The notes beneath the pieces were generated by a model. The model saw nothing but the letters and a program-made list of their open reading frames with translations. It searched no databases and was not told the DNA's origin. Positions 29,375-36,141 of a DNA stretch of 42,360 nt are shown here, in pieces. The stretch is taken from positions 1-42,360 of IMG/VR virus record IMGVR_UViG_3300031951_000384, one strand, 5' to 3'. Source of the stretch: a virus. Made by a program: the position numbers and the translations under genes. How positions within the stretch are numbered: position 1 is the stretch's first letter; every line of letters starts with the position of its first letter.

Positions 29375-29972
29375 GTTCGTTCACTTCGCGTGTGAGGACG
29401 CAGACGGAAACAGCGAGGGCTTCATTGAAGCCCCGTATGGTGTAAGCGCACTGTCCTTGGTGCGTGTCATTGACGAGTTGTCAAACAGGTTGCCCCACCG
29501 GTCAATGTTGTTCGACCACGTTGATCCCTGTGTTCTTGAGATAGACGACGAGGGGAAGGTGTGTAGGACATATGAAATTGGAGAAATGGAGTTTGAAACT
29601 CTCCAAGATCTTATCGCGTACATTTGTGTACACCCTGGAATGCTCAGTTACAAGCAGTTCGGAGTGATTGCTCCTGGCAGAGGCTACAACGCAGATACCG
29701 GTGAGATGCGCACTGTGTACATTTGTTTGTATAGCGACGGCCCTGGTTCTGTTGAATCCGTTGTGTGGGACAATGACCAACGAGTGCTCCTCATGAAGCC
29801 TTACAAGTTGGAGCGTAACCAAGGCACTATTGGTGACGCAGTTCTGTTGTTGTCCAACAAGCTGGCCTTCGACCTTCTTCCGGAATCGGTCAAGACTAAG
29901 GATTTGACAAACACGGTGGAGAAGAACATCGAAGCTGGGTTTGCGTTCATAACCAGAAGGGACAATAGTTGA
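29367..29972 (+). CDS. Hypothetical 201-residue protein
   Basis: ATG at 29367, with ATGGAGGAA upstream. Mostly alpha/beta: FVHFACEDADGNSEGFIEAP, VSALSLVRVIDELSNR, DPCVLEIDDEGKVC, FGVIAPGRGYNADTGEMRTV. No catalytic motif recognised. Next is a 31-base gap with an SD-covering hairpin, and the HicA-like gene. Possibly a counter-host protein by position. Confidence 0.6.
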   Translation: MDEFVHFACEDADGNSEGFIEAPYGVSALSLVRVIDELSNRLPHRSMLFDHVDPCVLEIDDEGKVCRTYEIGEMEFETLQDLIAYICVHPGMLSYKQFGVIAPGRGYNADTGEMRTVYICLYSDGPGSVESVVWDNDQRVLLMKPYKLERNQGTIGDAVLLLSNKLAFDLLPESVKTKDLTNTVEKNIEAGFAFITRRDNS

Positions 29973-29973
29973 T

Positions 29974-29989
29974 GGAGGCAATCTCCTCC
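29974..29989 (+). promoter_or_regulatory. GGAGG/CCTCC hairpin before HicA-like gene
   Basis: GGAGG at 29974-29978 pairs with CCTCC at 29985-29989 around a six-base loop. GGAGG is itself a Shine-Dalgarno-like sequence and the structure lies 14-30 bases before the ATG at 30004; the real ribosome site seems to be AAGG further down. It may tune initiation or be an mRNA stability element. Confidence 0.4.
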
Positions 29990-30003
29990 GTTAAGGTGTT
30001 CTC

Positions 30004-30213
30004 ATGGTCATGCAACATAAATCAAAAGCCGTGAAGAAGATGTTTAGGAAACTTGAGGATCTTGGGTTTTCTATTACTCGGAATAAGGGTGGGGTGTATA
30101 AAATTACACCCCCACCCAACATCCAAGGACCAACGTATTCCACACACGGAACCGAATCGTCTCTGCATCCGATGAGACGAGACTTCAAAAAGTTGTACAA
30201 AGTAGAGGTATAG
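30004..30213 (+). CDS. HicA-like protein, probably inactive
   Basis: 69 residues with AAGG eight bases before ATG. Pattern SKAVKKMFRKLEDLGFSITR, NKGGVYKITPPP, and STHGTESSLHPMRRDFKKL matches the double-stranded RNA-binding-like HicA fold (LEKLGF...R.KG...V...H). In active HicA toxins the catalytic His stands in GSH where here the sequence reads GGV, so mRNase activity is doubtful. No HicB antitoxin is found adjacent. It may act as an RNA-binding adapter or counteract host HicB. Confidence 0.6.
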   Translation: MVMQHKSKAVKKMFRKLEDLGFSITRNKGGVYKITPPPNIQGPTYSTHGTESSLHPMRRDFKKLYKVEV

Positions 30214-30214
30214 G

Positions 30215-30490
30215 ATGACAAATTCAGACTGGATAGAGCACGCTGCTTGTAGAGGCAAGCCAATTGAAATCTTCTTCATTGAACGCGGGCAGTCAAGCCG
30301 CGAAGCAAAAGAGATATGCAACTCATGCAGCGTAAAATCAGAATGTTTGGAAGACGCACTAGATGTAAAACATGAAATAGACATGTTTGGCATCTTTGGT
30401 GGGTTAAGTCCAAGAGAGCGCAGAAAGGAACGTCATAGACGCGCTAAAGAGCAAAGCATTAGTGTAGACTCACTCTCGTCGCAATCGTGA
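30215..30490 (+). CDS. WhiB-family iron-sulfur transcription factor (1)
   Basis: 91 residues. The four conserved Cys are Cys12 (AACRGK), Cys35, Cys38 (ICNSCSV) and Cys44 (SECLEDAL), ligands of a [4Fe-4S] cluster. The signature GIFGG at 59-63 replaces the usual G(I/V)WGG; it is followed by LSPRERRKERHRRAKE, the basic DNA-contact region. WhiB proteins bind the main sigma factor and control host genes such as division and redox response. Phage WhiB proteins are known to interfere with host WhiB2 and to exclude superinfection. Phe for Trp in the beta-turn is unusual but conservative. Confidence 0.9.
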   Translation: MTNSDWIEHAACRGKPIEIFFIERGQSSREAKEICNSCSVKSECLEDALDVKHEIDMFGIFGGLSPRERRKERHRRAKEQSISVDSLSSQS

Positions 30491-30514
30491 TGCCGTCAAA
30501 CACTAGGAGTACTT

Positions 30515-30985
30515 ATGGCTCTATGTAGAGGGCCGGTGTGTAATAGACCGGTCGTAGCAAAAGGATTATGTGCAGCTCACTATAAACAACTAAAACGTGA
30601 TGGTGTGTTGCACGTAATTGAAGATTCCAAACTTCCTGAAGATAAGTTTTGGAAGAACATAAACAAAACAGCTGATGGGTGTTGGATATGGACAGGAACC
30701 GTAGATAAAGGCTACGGAAGAATGTACATAGGCAATAAAGCCTATCAAGCACACAGATGGTCTTACGAGCAGCATAAGCATGTAAGTTTGACCAAAGCAG
30801 AAACTCTGGACCACCTTTGCCGTAACACGCTCTGCTGTAATCCAGAACACTTGGAAAAAGTGGCGTTGATTGAGAACATTGAGAGACAACACCTTTACCA
30901 TGCCCTCAATGCCGAGATAAAAAGACTCAGAGAGTTCCTAATCGACATTGGTTACAACCCAGACACACTACAGAAAGAGATGTGA
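30515..30985 (+). CDS. HNH endonuclease with N-terminal zinc finger
   Basis: 156 residues. Residues 1-25 have CRGPVCNRPVVAKGLCAAHY, a four-ligand zinc element (Cys4, Cys9, Cys19, His22). The HNH_3-type core follows: GCWIWTGTVDKGYGRMYIGN at ~55-74, AHRWSYEQHKHVSL at ~79-92, and LDHLCRNTLCCNPEHLE at ~98-114, which contains His and Asn of the HNH site. Group I intron or freestanding homing endonucleases have this structure. No intron is visible around it, so it is a freestanding mobile gene or a packaging/defence nuclease. Confidence 0.85.
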   Translation: MALCRGPVCNRPVVAKGLCAAHYKQLKRDGVLHVIEDSKLPEDKFWKNINKTADGCWIWTGTVDKGYGRMYIGNKAYQAHRWSYEQHKHVSLTKAETLDHLCRNTLCCNPEHLEKVALIENIERQHLYHALNAEIKRLREFLIDIGYNPDTLQKEM

Positions 30986-31389
30986 ACAAATTGAAAAGAT
31001 TACTAGCAATCACTATCCTTGGGCTAGCAGCCTGTGGTGGTACAGAGACAGTGTACGTTGATCGTACTGACGCTCCTGACACAACAGTAAAGGTGGTCAG
31101 AACAACCGACGCACCTATCGCTACCCCTGCACCCCCGGTGTGGTCGGATGAAGATAGTTTCCTGTGGAACATTGAGCAGGAGTTCGGTTACACGGGATTG
31201 CCCGACTACGAACTCATTGAGACTGGTTACGTTGTGTGTGAAGCACTGCGTGGCGGTGCTCAGGCGTGGGATGTAGCAACTGCTCTTGAGCAGTCGTCTA
31301 GCGACTACCGAAGCCAGCAAATGCTGATTGCCATAACTGCTTCGGCAGTTGTCAATTTCTGCCCCGAACAAATGTACAAGTTTGAGTAA
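30982..31389 (+). CDS. DUF732-like secreted lipoprotein, GTG start
   Basis: 135 residues. MNKLKRLLAITILGLAACGG is a lipoprotein signal peptide with lipobox LAAC (Cys18). A Thr/Pro linker follows (~24-48), then a helical domain with GYVVCEALRGG and NFCPEQ, whose two Cys correspond to the pair of DUF732 proteins secreted by actinobacteria. It overlaps the HNH gene as GTGA. It may decorate the host envelope and block superinfection; this is inferred. Confidence 0.7.
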   Translation: MNKLKRLLAITILGLAACGGTETVYVDRTDAPDTTVKVVRTTDAPIATPAPPVWSDEDSFLWNIEQEFGYTGLPDYELIETGYVVCEALRGGAQAWDVATALEQSSSDYRSQQMLIAITASAVVNFCPEQMYKFE

Positions 31390-31400
31390 AGGAGAACAAC

Positions 31401-31739
31401 ATGTCAAAAACAATGTTCACTATAACGTTGCCAAAAACCCTTGTCATGGACGACAGTGAAATTTTGAGAATGCTGACTGACAATCAGTGGTTTGAGTGGG
31501 TCACCCATGTTGTGAGACACGACTATGGGATAACGATTACCATGGATGACCCTGACGGTGATGGGGAAGTAACCAATACGTTCAGTATTCCAGACATGAT
31601 CAAAGTTTTGAAGTCTTTGCCCACGGAAAAGGTTTGGGCTCAAAACGTGATTCACGATGTCATAGAAGGTGATCTTGACAGCGAAACCCAAGATTTGTTT
31701 TGGCAATACGCCATGTTTGGCGACGTTATATACGGATAA
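31401..31739 (+). CDS. Hypothetical 112-residue protein
   Basis: AAAGGAGAACAAC precedes ATG. MSKTMFTITLPKTLVMDDSE is followed by alternating helices and strands (FEWVTHVVRHDYGITITMDD), acidic overall, with no Cys. It ends WQYAMFGDVIYG. No known family; it is encoded between envelope lipoprotein and DUF4314 genes. Confidence 0.6.
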   Translation: MSKTMFTITLPKTLVMDDSEILRMLTDNQWFEWVTHVVRHDYGITITMDDPDGDGEVTNTFSIPDMIKVLKSLPTEKVWAQNVIHDVIEGDLDSETQDLFWQYAMFGDVIYG

Positions 31740-31762
31740 CCCTTAGAAAGAGGAAAATCAAA

Positions 31763-31975
31763 GTGGCAATAGCACAGTACGAGAAGAACATGATTGGTAA
31801 GAGAATTCGGTTGCAGTACACAAATGACCCTTACACCAATCTAAAGCCAGGGGATGAGGGGGTTGTCAGTTTCATTGATGATTTTGGCACAATCTCTGTC
31901 AACTGGGATTCTGGTTCTACCCTCGGGTTGAACCCTGAGTTTGGTGACCGTTACGTACTCATTGAGGGGGACTGA
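31763..31975 (+). CDS. DUF4314 domain protein
   Basis: 70 residues from GTG at 31763 (GAGG nine bases upstream; a longer frame at 31700 would overlap the previous gene and lacks a site). MIGKRIRLQYTNDPYTNLKP, GDEGVVSFIDDFGTISVNWD and SGSTLGLNPEFGDRY match the SH3-like DUF4314 barrel, common in phages of many hosts. It is a small nucleic-acid or protein-binding domain with unknown role. Confidence 0.75.
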   Translation: MAIAQYEKNMIGKRIRLQYTNDPYTNLKPGDEGVVSFIDDFGTISVNWDSGSTLGLNPEFGDRYVLIEGD

Positions 31976-32418
31976 TGCAAACGTTTTTACCTTATGGAAG
32001 AAACTTTACAAAGAACGCTCAAGTTCTTGACAACAAACGTCTAGGTAAGCAACGTGTTGAAAACCTGCAGATAATCAATTGCTTGTGTGGTGTTTCCACA
32101 GGTTGGAGAAACCACCCAGCGGTAAAGATGTGGAAAGGGTACGAACAATCACTTTTTTCATACCAAGTTGCCATTTGCGATGAATGGATGAAAAGAGGGT
32201 ACAAAGACTCTTGTCTAATCAAGGCCGCAGTAATAATTGGCCAACACCCAATCATAAAAAATCTGCCACCAGCTCAGCCTTGGTGGCTTAGTGATGAGGA
32301 AGTTGAAAGCAAGGTGATGGTGTCTCACCAATCAAATCTGGTGCGTAAACTCTCAGATCACTACGCGCCACATTTCCCAGCTGTTCCTAATGATATTCCG
32401 TATCATTGGCCAGTTTGA
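31975..32418 (+). CDS. Pyrimidine-dimer DNA glycosylase-like protein (T4 endonuclease V family)
   Basis: 147 residues. The start MQTFLPYGRNFTKNAQVLDN leads to KRLGKQRVENLQIINCLCG, then GWRNHPAVKMWKGYEQSLFS, YQVAICDEWMKRGYKDSC; this is the Pyr_excise (DUF3013-like, MSMEG_6728-like) family. Its members resemble T4 endonuclease V, which cuts DNA at UV-formed pyrimidine dimers; residues R (LGKQR), H (RNHP) and E near position 57 fit. The start is joined to the DUF4314 stop (TGATG). Repair activity is inferred. It is the last gene of the plus-strand block. Confidence 0.8.
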   Translation: MQTFLPYGRNFTKNAQVLDNKRLGKQRVENLQIINCLCGVSTGWRNHPAVKMWKGYEQSLFSYQVAICDEWMKRGYKDSCLIKAAVIIGQHPIIKNLPPAQPWWLSDEEVESKVMVSHQSNLVRKLSDHYAPHFPAVPNDIPYHWPV

Positions 32419-32422
32419 CATA

Positions 32423-32513
32423 GCCACGTGCTAATCGTGGCCCCGTCCAAATGACAAAAACCCCGAGCGGGCGACTACACATCGTGGTCGTTCGCTCGGG
32501 GTGTTATTTTTTT
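32423..32513. terminator. Hairpin pair with bidirectional intrinsic terminator
   Basis: A long stem (32461-32478 with 32484-32501; CCCCGAGCG paired with CGCTCGGGG, plus CGACTAC with GTGGTCG and two mismatches) stands between convergent genes. It is flanked on the plus side by TGTTATTTTTTT and on the minus side by TTTTTGTCATTT, so it can stop both strands. A smaller upstream hairpin (GCCACG/CGTGGC, 32423-32441) is on the plus side. Confidence 0.9.
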
Positions 32514-32516
32514 GTC

Positions 32517-32909
32517 TCAAATCCGGCTGAAAATCATGTCATCAATTTTCGATTTTCCAAATCCCGTTGGCTCAGTCCAAATCGCTGAATGAACCCCATG
32601 TTCATGCAAAAGTTCTTGGCATCTTTCACAAGGCTTTGCTAACCCAAGATGCCCACTTCTGGTAACTCTTGCGACAAATATCGTTGCCCCCGTTACGTCT
32701 CCAGCACGCTTCAAAGCTACTTCTTCCGCATGGTACGAAACTCCTTCAAGATCAACCTGAGAAGGTAAATTTCTATACCGATTTACACCCATGCTCAGAA
32801 CTCTCCCACCTTTGACCAACACCGCACCGACTCTCCATTGAGAGTGCGTTGCTGTGGAAGATACGTCTACAGCGTAATTAAGCCATTTAAGTTGTCTTGT
32901 GGTAATCAT
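32517..32909 (-). CDS. Cytidine/deoxycytidylate deaminase-like protein
   Basis: 130 residues. The zinc site is clear: His60-Ala61-Glu62 in SYHAEEVAL and Pro93-Cys94 x2 Cys97 in KPCERCQELL, with substrate-pocket VGAVLVKGGRVLSMGVNRYR earlier. This is the CDA/dCMP-deaminase superfamily; in phages such enzymes supply dUMP for thymidylate synthesis or modify nucleotides. No thymidylate synthase is in the window. It overlaps the GT4 gene (ATGA). Confidence 0.85.
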   Translation of the reverse strand: MITTRQLKWLNYAVDVSSTATHSQWRVGAVLVKGGRVLSMGVNRYRNLPSQVDLEGVSYHAEEVALKRAGDVTGATIFVARVTRSGHLGLAKPCERCQELLHEHGVHSAIWTEPTGFGKSKIDDMIFSRI

Positions 32910-33970
32910 ATGTTACTGATTAAGTCTGTCAGTCTCTGTATTCCGTGGGATATGTCACGTGATTGTATACGTGACCGTAGCTCCATTCCAACATTTCTGC
33001 GATTATCTGGGTCTGACAGGTACTTTATGTGCTTCACCCAGTCCTTTGGTTTGGTTGCTACCAGCCCTACATTTAATTTTTTGTGTAAGTTCACGTAGGC
33101 ATCGAGATCTTGAGCAATAAATGGGATTCCTGATGCTGCGTACTCCAGACCTTTTATGTCTGACTTGGCCATGTTAAATGGTGTTTTGTTTAAGGGGACA
33201 ATGCCAATGTCCATCTTCATAAGTTCTGGGTACAACTCAGCTGGTCGCATATCCTCTGTTGTTACCATGTCTTCTGTAAGCCCAAGCTTGCTTGCAAAGG
33301 TTGGTGCGGAACTGTGGTGACCACCATGGTAAAGAGTTATTGAGCCATTCTTTACCATTGGGTCAAGCACACCCTTTAGTGTCTCAATGTCTTTGCTTCG
33401 GTGTGCTGTTGACCCTACCCATCCAACAACTGGAGTGTCCGTGTCTGTGTAGTTTGTTTGTGTAAATCGGTTTATGTCTACAGTGTTTTCAATAACCTGT
33501 ATTGGGCATCGTACAAACGAAGAAGCCCTATCCGCAAGATAGGGGGTACTGACAGTCAGGATTGTGGACTTCGACAAGATTGCTTTGTAGTTGTTAGTGT
33601 TCTCAACTTTGTTAACTTTTGGATGGTTATGCAAGAACGCCATGTTTGATGTGTCTAGACCCCAGTACCAGTCATCAAGATCATTTATTATTTTTTGTCC
33701 ATTTGCAATAGCCATTGGCACGTGCTGGGTAAGCCCCTCATGCATTAAACGTTGCATGTAGATCACATCTACTTCATGCATCTCGTCGTCTACAGTTACT
33801 ACGACAAATCTGTCGTAATACCAAGTGAGTGTACCAACGTGCACTTCAAATGGAAGGTGGTCAACATACTGGCCCAGGCGTGCCCAGCCACTTCCTCCCC
33901 ACAACGCTACAGGTTCTCCTGTTTTTATAGGGTGAAGCCAATCACCCGACACTATCCCTAGTCTTAGCAC
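32906..33970 (-). CDS. Glycosyltransferase family 4 (GT-B)
   Basis: 354 residues from GTG at 33970 (AAAGGA seven bases upstream); an earlier TTG at 34012 would add residues that are not conserved-looking. LRLGIVSGDWLHPIKTGEPV is the N-terminal Rossmann domain; VGWVGSTAHRSKDIETL marks the middle; LYPELMKMDIGIVPLNKTPF and GLEYAASGIPFIAQDL are the C-terminal E-x7-E-like nucleotide-sugar domain. Such enzymes glycosylate cell wall, virion or DNA bases. Acceptor unknown. Its 5' end overlaps the zinc-ribbon gene. Confidence 0.85.
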   Translation of the reverse strand: MLRLGIVSGDWLHPIKTGEPVALWGGSGWARLGQYVDHLPFEVHVGTLTWYYDRFVVVTVDDEMHEVDVIYMQRLMHEGLTQHVPMAIANGQKIINDLDDWYWGLDTSNMAFLHNHPKVNKVENTNNYKAILSKSTILTVSTPYLADRASSFVRCPIQVIENTVDINRFTQTNYTDTDTPVVGWVGSTAHRSKDIETLKGVLDPMVKNGSITLYHGGHHSSAPTFASKLGLTEDMVTTEDMRPAELYPELMKMDIGIVPLNKTPFNMAKSDIKGLEYAASGIPFIAQDLDAYVNLHKKLNVGLVATKPKDWVKHIKYLSDPDNRRNVGMELRSRIQSRDISHGIQRLTDLISNI

Positions 33971-34133
33971 GGCCCATTCCTTTGTACTCCATATTTTTTG
34001 GTCTCTTTCCAACCCCGCAGGGGTGGGTGGGGAGCTCGTTCAAGGGAACGAACACCTCCACCCACGCACTGCACTTGGGGCACTCATAGATACCAGCTGG
34101 ATATTTTTGTCTGTCTGTCTCCATGAGCAACAT
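33942..34133 (-). CDS. Small zinc-binding protein
   Basis: 63 residues; GAGGAG eight bases before ATG at 34133. ECPKC at ~17-21 and HPC near 37-39 can form a zinc finger; the C-terminus is basic (GKRPKNMEYKGMGRAKTRDS). It overlaps the GT4 start by 29 bases. Only moderately certain because the region also codes for the GT4 N-terminus in another frame. Confidence 0.5.
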   Translation of the reverse strand: MLLMETDRQKYPAGIYECPKCSAWVEVFVPLNELPTHPCGVGKRPKNMEYKGMGRAKTRDSVG

Positions 34134-34144
34134 TGTACTACTCC

Positions 34145-34384
34145 TCAGATCTTTGTGCGACGCTTCCAGTTTGAGCCGAATTCAATGATCTGTTGGGCAT
34201 TCCAAAGAGGGGTTGCTGACAGCTGGACAATTGGGGCCGGAAAGTCTGCGCGCTTTCTCAGCGCATGGATCTGCTGTTTGGGGCAGTTGAGAATGCTGGC
34301 AACCTCTGCTGTTCCAACAATGTCTGCAATCTTGATCAACAACATCTCTTCGGGAAGTTGAACTGTAATTGTATTTTCATTCAT
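34145..34384 (-). CDS. Helix-turn-helix DNA-binding protein (excisionase/MerR-like)
   Basis: 79 residues from ATG at 34384, preceded by AAGGAG. After ITVQLPEEMLLIKIADIVG, the sequence TAEVASILNCPKQQIHALRK is a winged HTH (MerR/AlpA/excisionase type), followed by RADFPAPIVQLSATPLWNAQ and an IIEF wing. A -35/-10 pair stands 40-70 bases upstream, so it could be transcribed from its own promoter. Function as regulator or excisionase is unknown; no integrase accompanies it in the window. Confidence 0.75.
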   Translation of the reverse strand: MNENTITVQLPEEMLLIKIADIVGTAEVASILNCPKQQIHALRKRADFPAPIVQLSATPLWNAQQIIEFGSNWKRRTKI

Positions 34385-34424
34385 TGTGTTTCTCCTTGTG
34401 TCTTGGGCTTTGCCCGTTGTTTGT

Positions 34425-34453
34425 ATGCTACACGTGGCTGTTTTCAATTGCAA
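34425..34453 (-). promoter_or_regulatory. Sigma-70-type promoter for HTH gene
   Basis: Minus-strand TTGCAA (34448-34453) and TAGCAT (34425-34430) are separated by 17 bases, the optimal spacing; the start codon is about 40 bases further. An AT-rich stretch lies upstream. It is the most convincing hexamer pair found in the window. Confidence 0.55.
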
Positions 34454-34475
34454 CTATTGTTGTTTATTTTTTTAG

Positions 34476-35024
34476 TTATTTACATTTTCTTGACCAGGGT
34501 TTAAAACCACAACCCTTGTGAATGTCATGCCAAATGTACATCTCCCACGCCCACGCGAAGTTGTAGTACGGGTCTTTGACGTACTCCCAGCTTCCATATT
34601 TGGCTTCAATCTCGTTGAGCCACACCTGGTTGATCTGGAGTGGGCCTCGGTCATGCCCATTAAAGTTCTTGTGACCGTCGATGATGTTGAGGCAACGAGA
34701 TTCTTGCCAAGCCTCATCCAGAACGTCTACTAGTAGTTCTTGGGGCCATCCGGCTGCAAGCGCAATTGGTGCCAATTCTTCACATTTGCTACCGGGTGGC
34801 ACCAAGGTAGTCGTAGTGGTGACTGGTGCCTCTGTGGTGGTTGTCGTGGTTTCTATTACTGTAGTTGTTGGTTGTACCACTGTCGTTTGGGGTGGGAGGG
34901 TGGTGACTAGTGGGGTGGTTACTTCTTCTTTTGGATTTTCTATACCGTTTGCCAGTGGTAACAAGATCGCGAGACTGGTAGCAAACGCCACCAGAATCAC
35001 TGGTTTTGAGTATTTCAATTTCAA
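34476..35024 (-). CDS. Membrane-anchored lysozyme/transglycosylase-like muramidase, TTG start
   Basis: 182 residues from TTG at 35024, seven bases after AAGGAG; the longer frame from 35081 would start inside a terminator and is rejected. A signal anchor (PVILVAFATSLAILLPLANG) is followed by a Thr/Pro linker (~35-78), then a catalytic domain: WQESRCLN with Glu108 (catalytic), GPLQINQVW at ~127-135 and a C-terminal Trp/Cys-rich tail (GCGFKPWSRKC). This is the SLT/GH23-like fold. It would cut glycan strands during entry or release. The charged Thr linker suggests the host envelope as its place. Confidence 0.75.
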   Translation of the reverse strand: MKLKYSKPVILVAFATSLAILLPLANGIENPKEEVTTPLVTTLPPQTTVVQPTTTVIETTTTTTEAPVTTTTTLVPPGSKCEELAPIALAAGWPQELLVDVLDEAWQESRCLNIIDGHKNFNGHDRGPLQINQVWLNEIEAKYGSWEYVKDPYYNFAWAWEMYIWHDIHKGCGFKPWSRKCK

Positions 35025-35054
35025 AAGTATTCTCCTTGATAGGGGATAAAGACA

Positions 35055-35081
35055 GTGCCCAACCGTTGGGTGGTTGGGCAC
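35055..35081 (-). terminator. Intrinsic terminator of the WhiB operon
   Basis: A perfect ten-pair stem GTGCCCAACC/GGTTGGGCAC with loop GTTGGGT lies after the WhiB gene. On the minus strand TGTCTTTATCCCC follows, a short T-rich stretch. Confidence 0.75.
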
Positions 35082-35119
35082 GTATCTATATTACCAAATT
35101 GTGACGAGAACTTACTACA

Positions 35120-35494
35120 TCACATGCTGGAAAGTTTGAAAACTAACGATTCTATGTTGAATTCTTGCCCTCTAGCAGGGAATATTTCTTTTGGGATTCT
35201 CTTTCTTACTGTTACAGATGACTCTCTACACTTCGGGCATCGACACCCAGAACGATACATTTCGATAACTCCGTGATGAAGTCTCGCTGTACCTCTTCGT
35301 TCTTGCGGAGTCAACCCACCCCACAATCCCCAAGTTTCGTCTATACCATAGTTCAAGCACTCTTCCCACACATCACATGTGTGACATACGGCTTTTCCAG
35401 CTTTGTAGTAAGAGTTGTGGTTTGTCTGATCAAGGGGAGGAAAGAAGATATCCGGATTCAATCCACGGCACGGAGCATCTTCCATCCAGTCCAT
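35120..35494 (-). CDS. WhiB-family iron-sulfur transcription factor (2)
   Basis: 124 residues. Cys9 (APCRG), Cys37, Cys40 (VCHTCDV) and Cys46 (EECLNYG) form the [4Fe-4S] ligand set, and the canonical GLWGGLTPQERR is at 56-67. Unlike the first WhiB, it has an extra C-terminal tail with CRCPKC (~84-89), a possible second metal knuckle. It probably binds the host primary sigma factor. With the first copy this gives two WhiB proteins in one phage on opposite strands. The start lacks a clear ribosome site. Confidence 0.9.
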   Translation of the reverse strand: MDWMEDAPCRGLNPDIFFPPLDQTNHNSYYKAGKAVCHTCDVWEECLNYGIDETWGLWGGLTPQERRGTARLHHGVIEMYRSGCRCPKCRESSVTVRKRIPKEIFPARGQEFNIESLVFKLSSM

Positions 35495-35495
35495 G

Positions 35496-35792
35496 TTACT
35501 GTTCTAGATCTCGTCTGAATAGACACAGAGCAATCAAGGCATAGGTGGCGATGTCCAGAAGACTGTCCTCTATGCCCTCATTTCGCAGTGTTGACCCTCT
35601 GGCCGCAGATTGGAGTCGTACAACCTTGTCGTTAGCACGCATCATTGCTCCAACCCACGGTGGGATTCCCCATTGACTTGAGGCCGATACGTTTGCAAAC
35701 TGGTCAGCCTGTGACCCATAATCAGCACCCTTTCGGTCATGCATGTCAATGACCTCTTGTACTGCATCCATGAACTCATTTGGGTTAGGCAT
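35496..35792 (-). CDS. DUF1599-like nucleotide-modification-associated protein
   Basis: 98 residues. Pattern AVQEVIDMHDRKGADYGSQA, FANVSASSQWGIPPWVGAMM, RANDKVVRLQSA and EDSLLDIATYALIALCLFRR match small all-helical proteins (DUF1599) that occur in phage nucleotide metabolism/modification neighbourhoods and share a MazG-like metal-binding arrangement of acidic residues (D..YG...N...R..DK..R...D.L.D). Enzyme activity is not proven. Overlaps the next gene by eight bases. Confidence 0.65.
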   Translation of the reverse strand: MPNPNEFMDAVQEVIDMHDRKGADYGSQADQFANVSASSQWGIPPWVGAMMRANDKVVRLQSAARGSTLRNEGIEDSLLDIATYALIALCLFRRDLEQ

Positions 35793-36096
35793 TGTTGGTG
35801 TTGTCCATTTCGTTGTCGTTGTATGCCGAGAACATCAAAACATTGTAAATTTCGCTGAGAAGCCATTCTGCTGCTTCTTCACGACCGTCATCGTTAGTTA
35901 TATCCCAGTTCATCCACAAAGTACATCCTTTTGTAGACAGGTAGCTCTTGACGGTATCTACACTCAATGCAGTTTCAGACATGAAACCATCACCGTTTAT
36001 AGTAACGTTGTCTGCAACGATTTGTGAACCATCTACACAAACGTTGTTTGACTTGTCGCTACTGGTGGTACCAATCTTGCGCCATGTTCTTGCCAT
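35785..36096 (-). CDS. Hypothetical 103-residue protein
   Basis: AAGGAG eight bases before ATG. MARTWRKIGTTSSDKSNNVC is followed by a beta part (SQIVADNVTINGDGFMSETA) and an acidic helical C-terminus (EEAAEWLLSEIYNVLMFSAY). No known motif. It lies between the nucleotide-associated gene and the large protein; a hairpin ACTGG/CCAGT in front (36117-36132) may separate the transcripts. Confidence 0.55.
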   Translation of the reverse strand: MARTWRKIGTTSSDKSNNVCVDGSQIVADNVTINGDGFMSETALSVDTVKSYLSTKGCTLWMNWDITNDDGREEAAEWLLSEIYNVLMFSAYNDNEMDNTNNA

Positions 36097-36141
36097 ATTG
36101 TGCTCCTTGTTGTAGTACTGGCGTCACCCAGTGTAAGGGAG

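Noticed and set aside
34472-34717. 81-codon minus-strand frame inside the muramidase gene
   Set aside because: Thr/Ser/Arg-rich shadow; the alternative frame has the catalytic Glu and GPLQIN motif.
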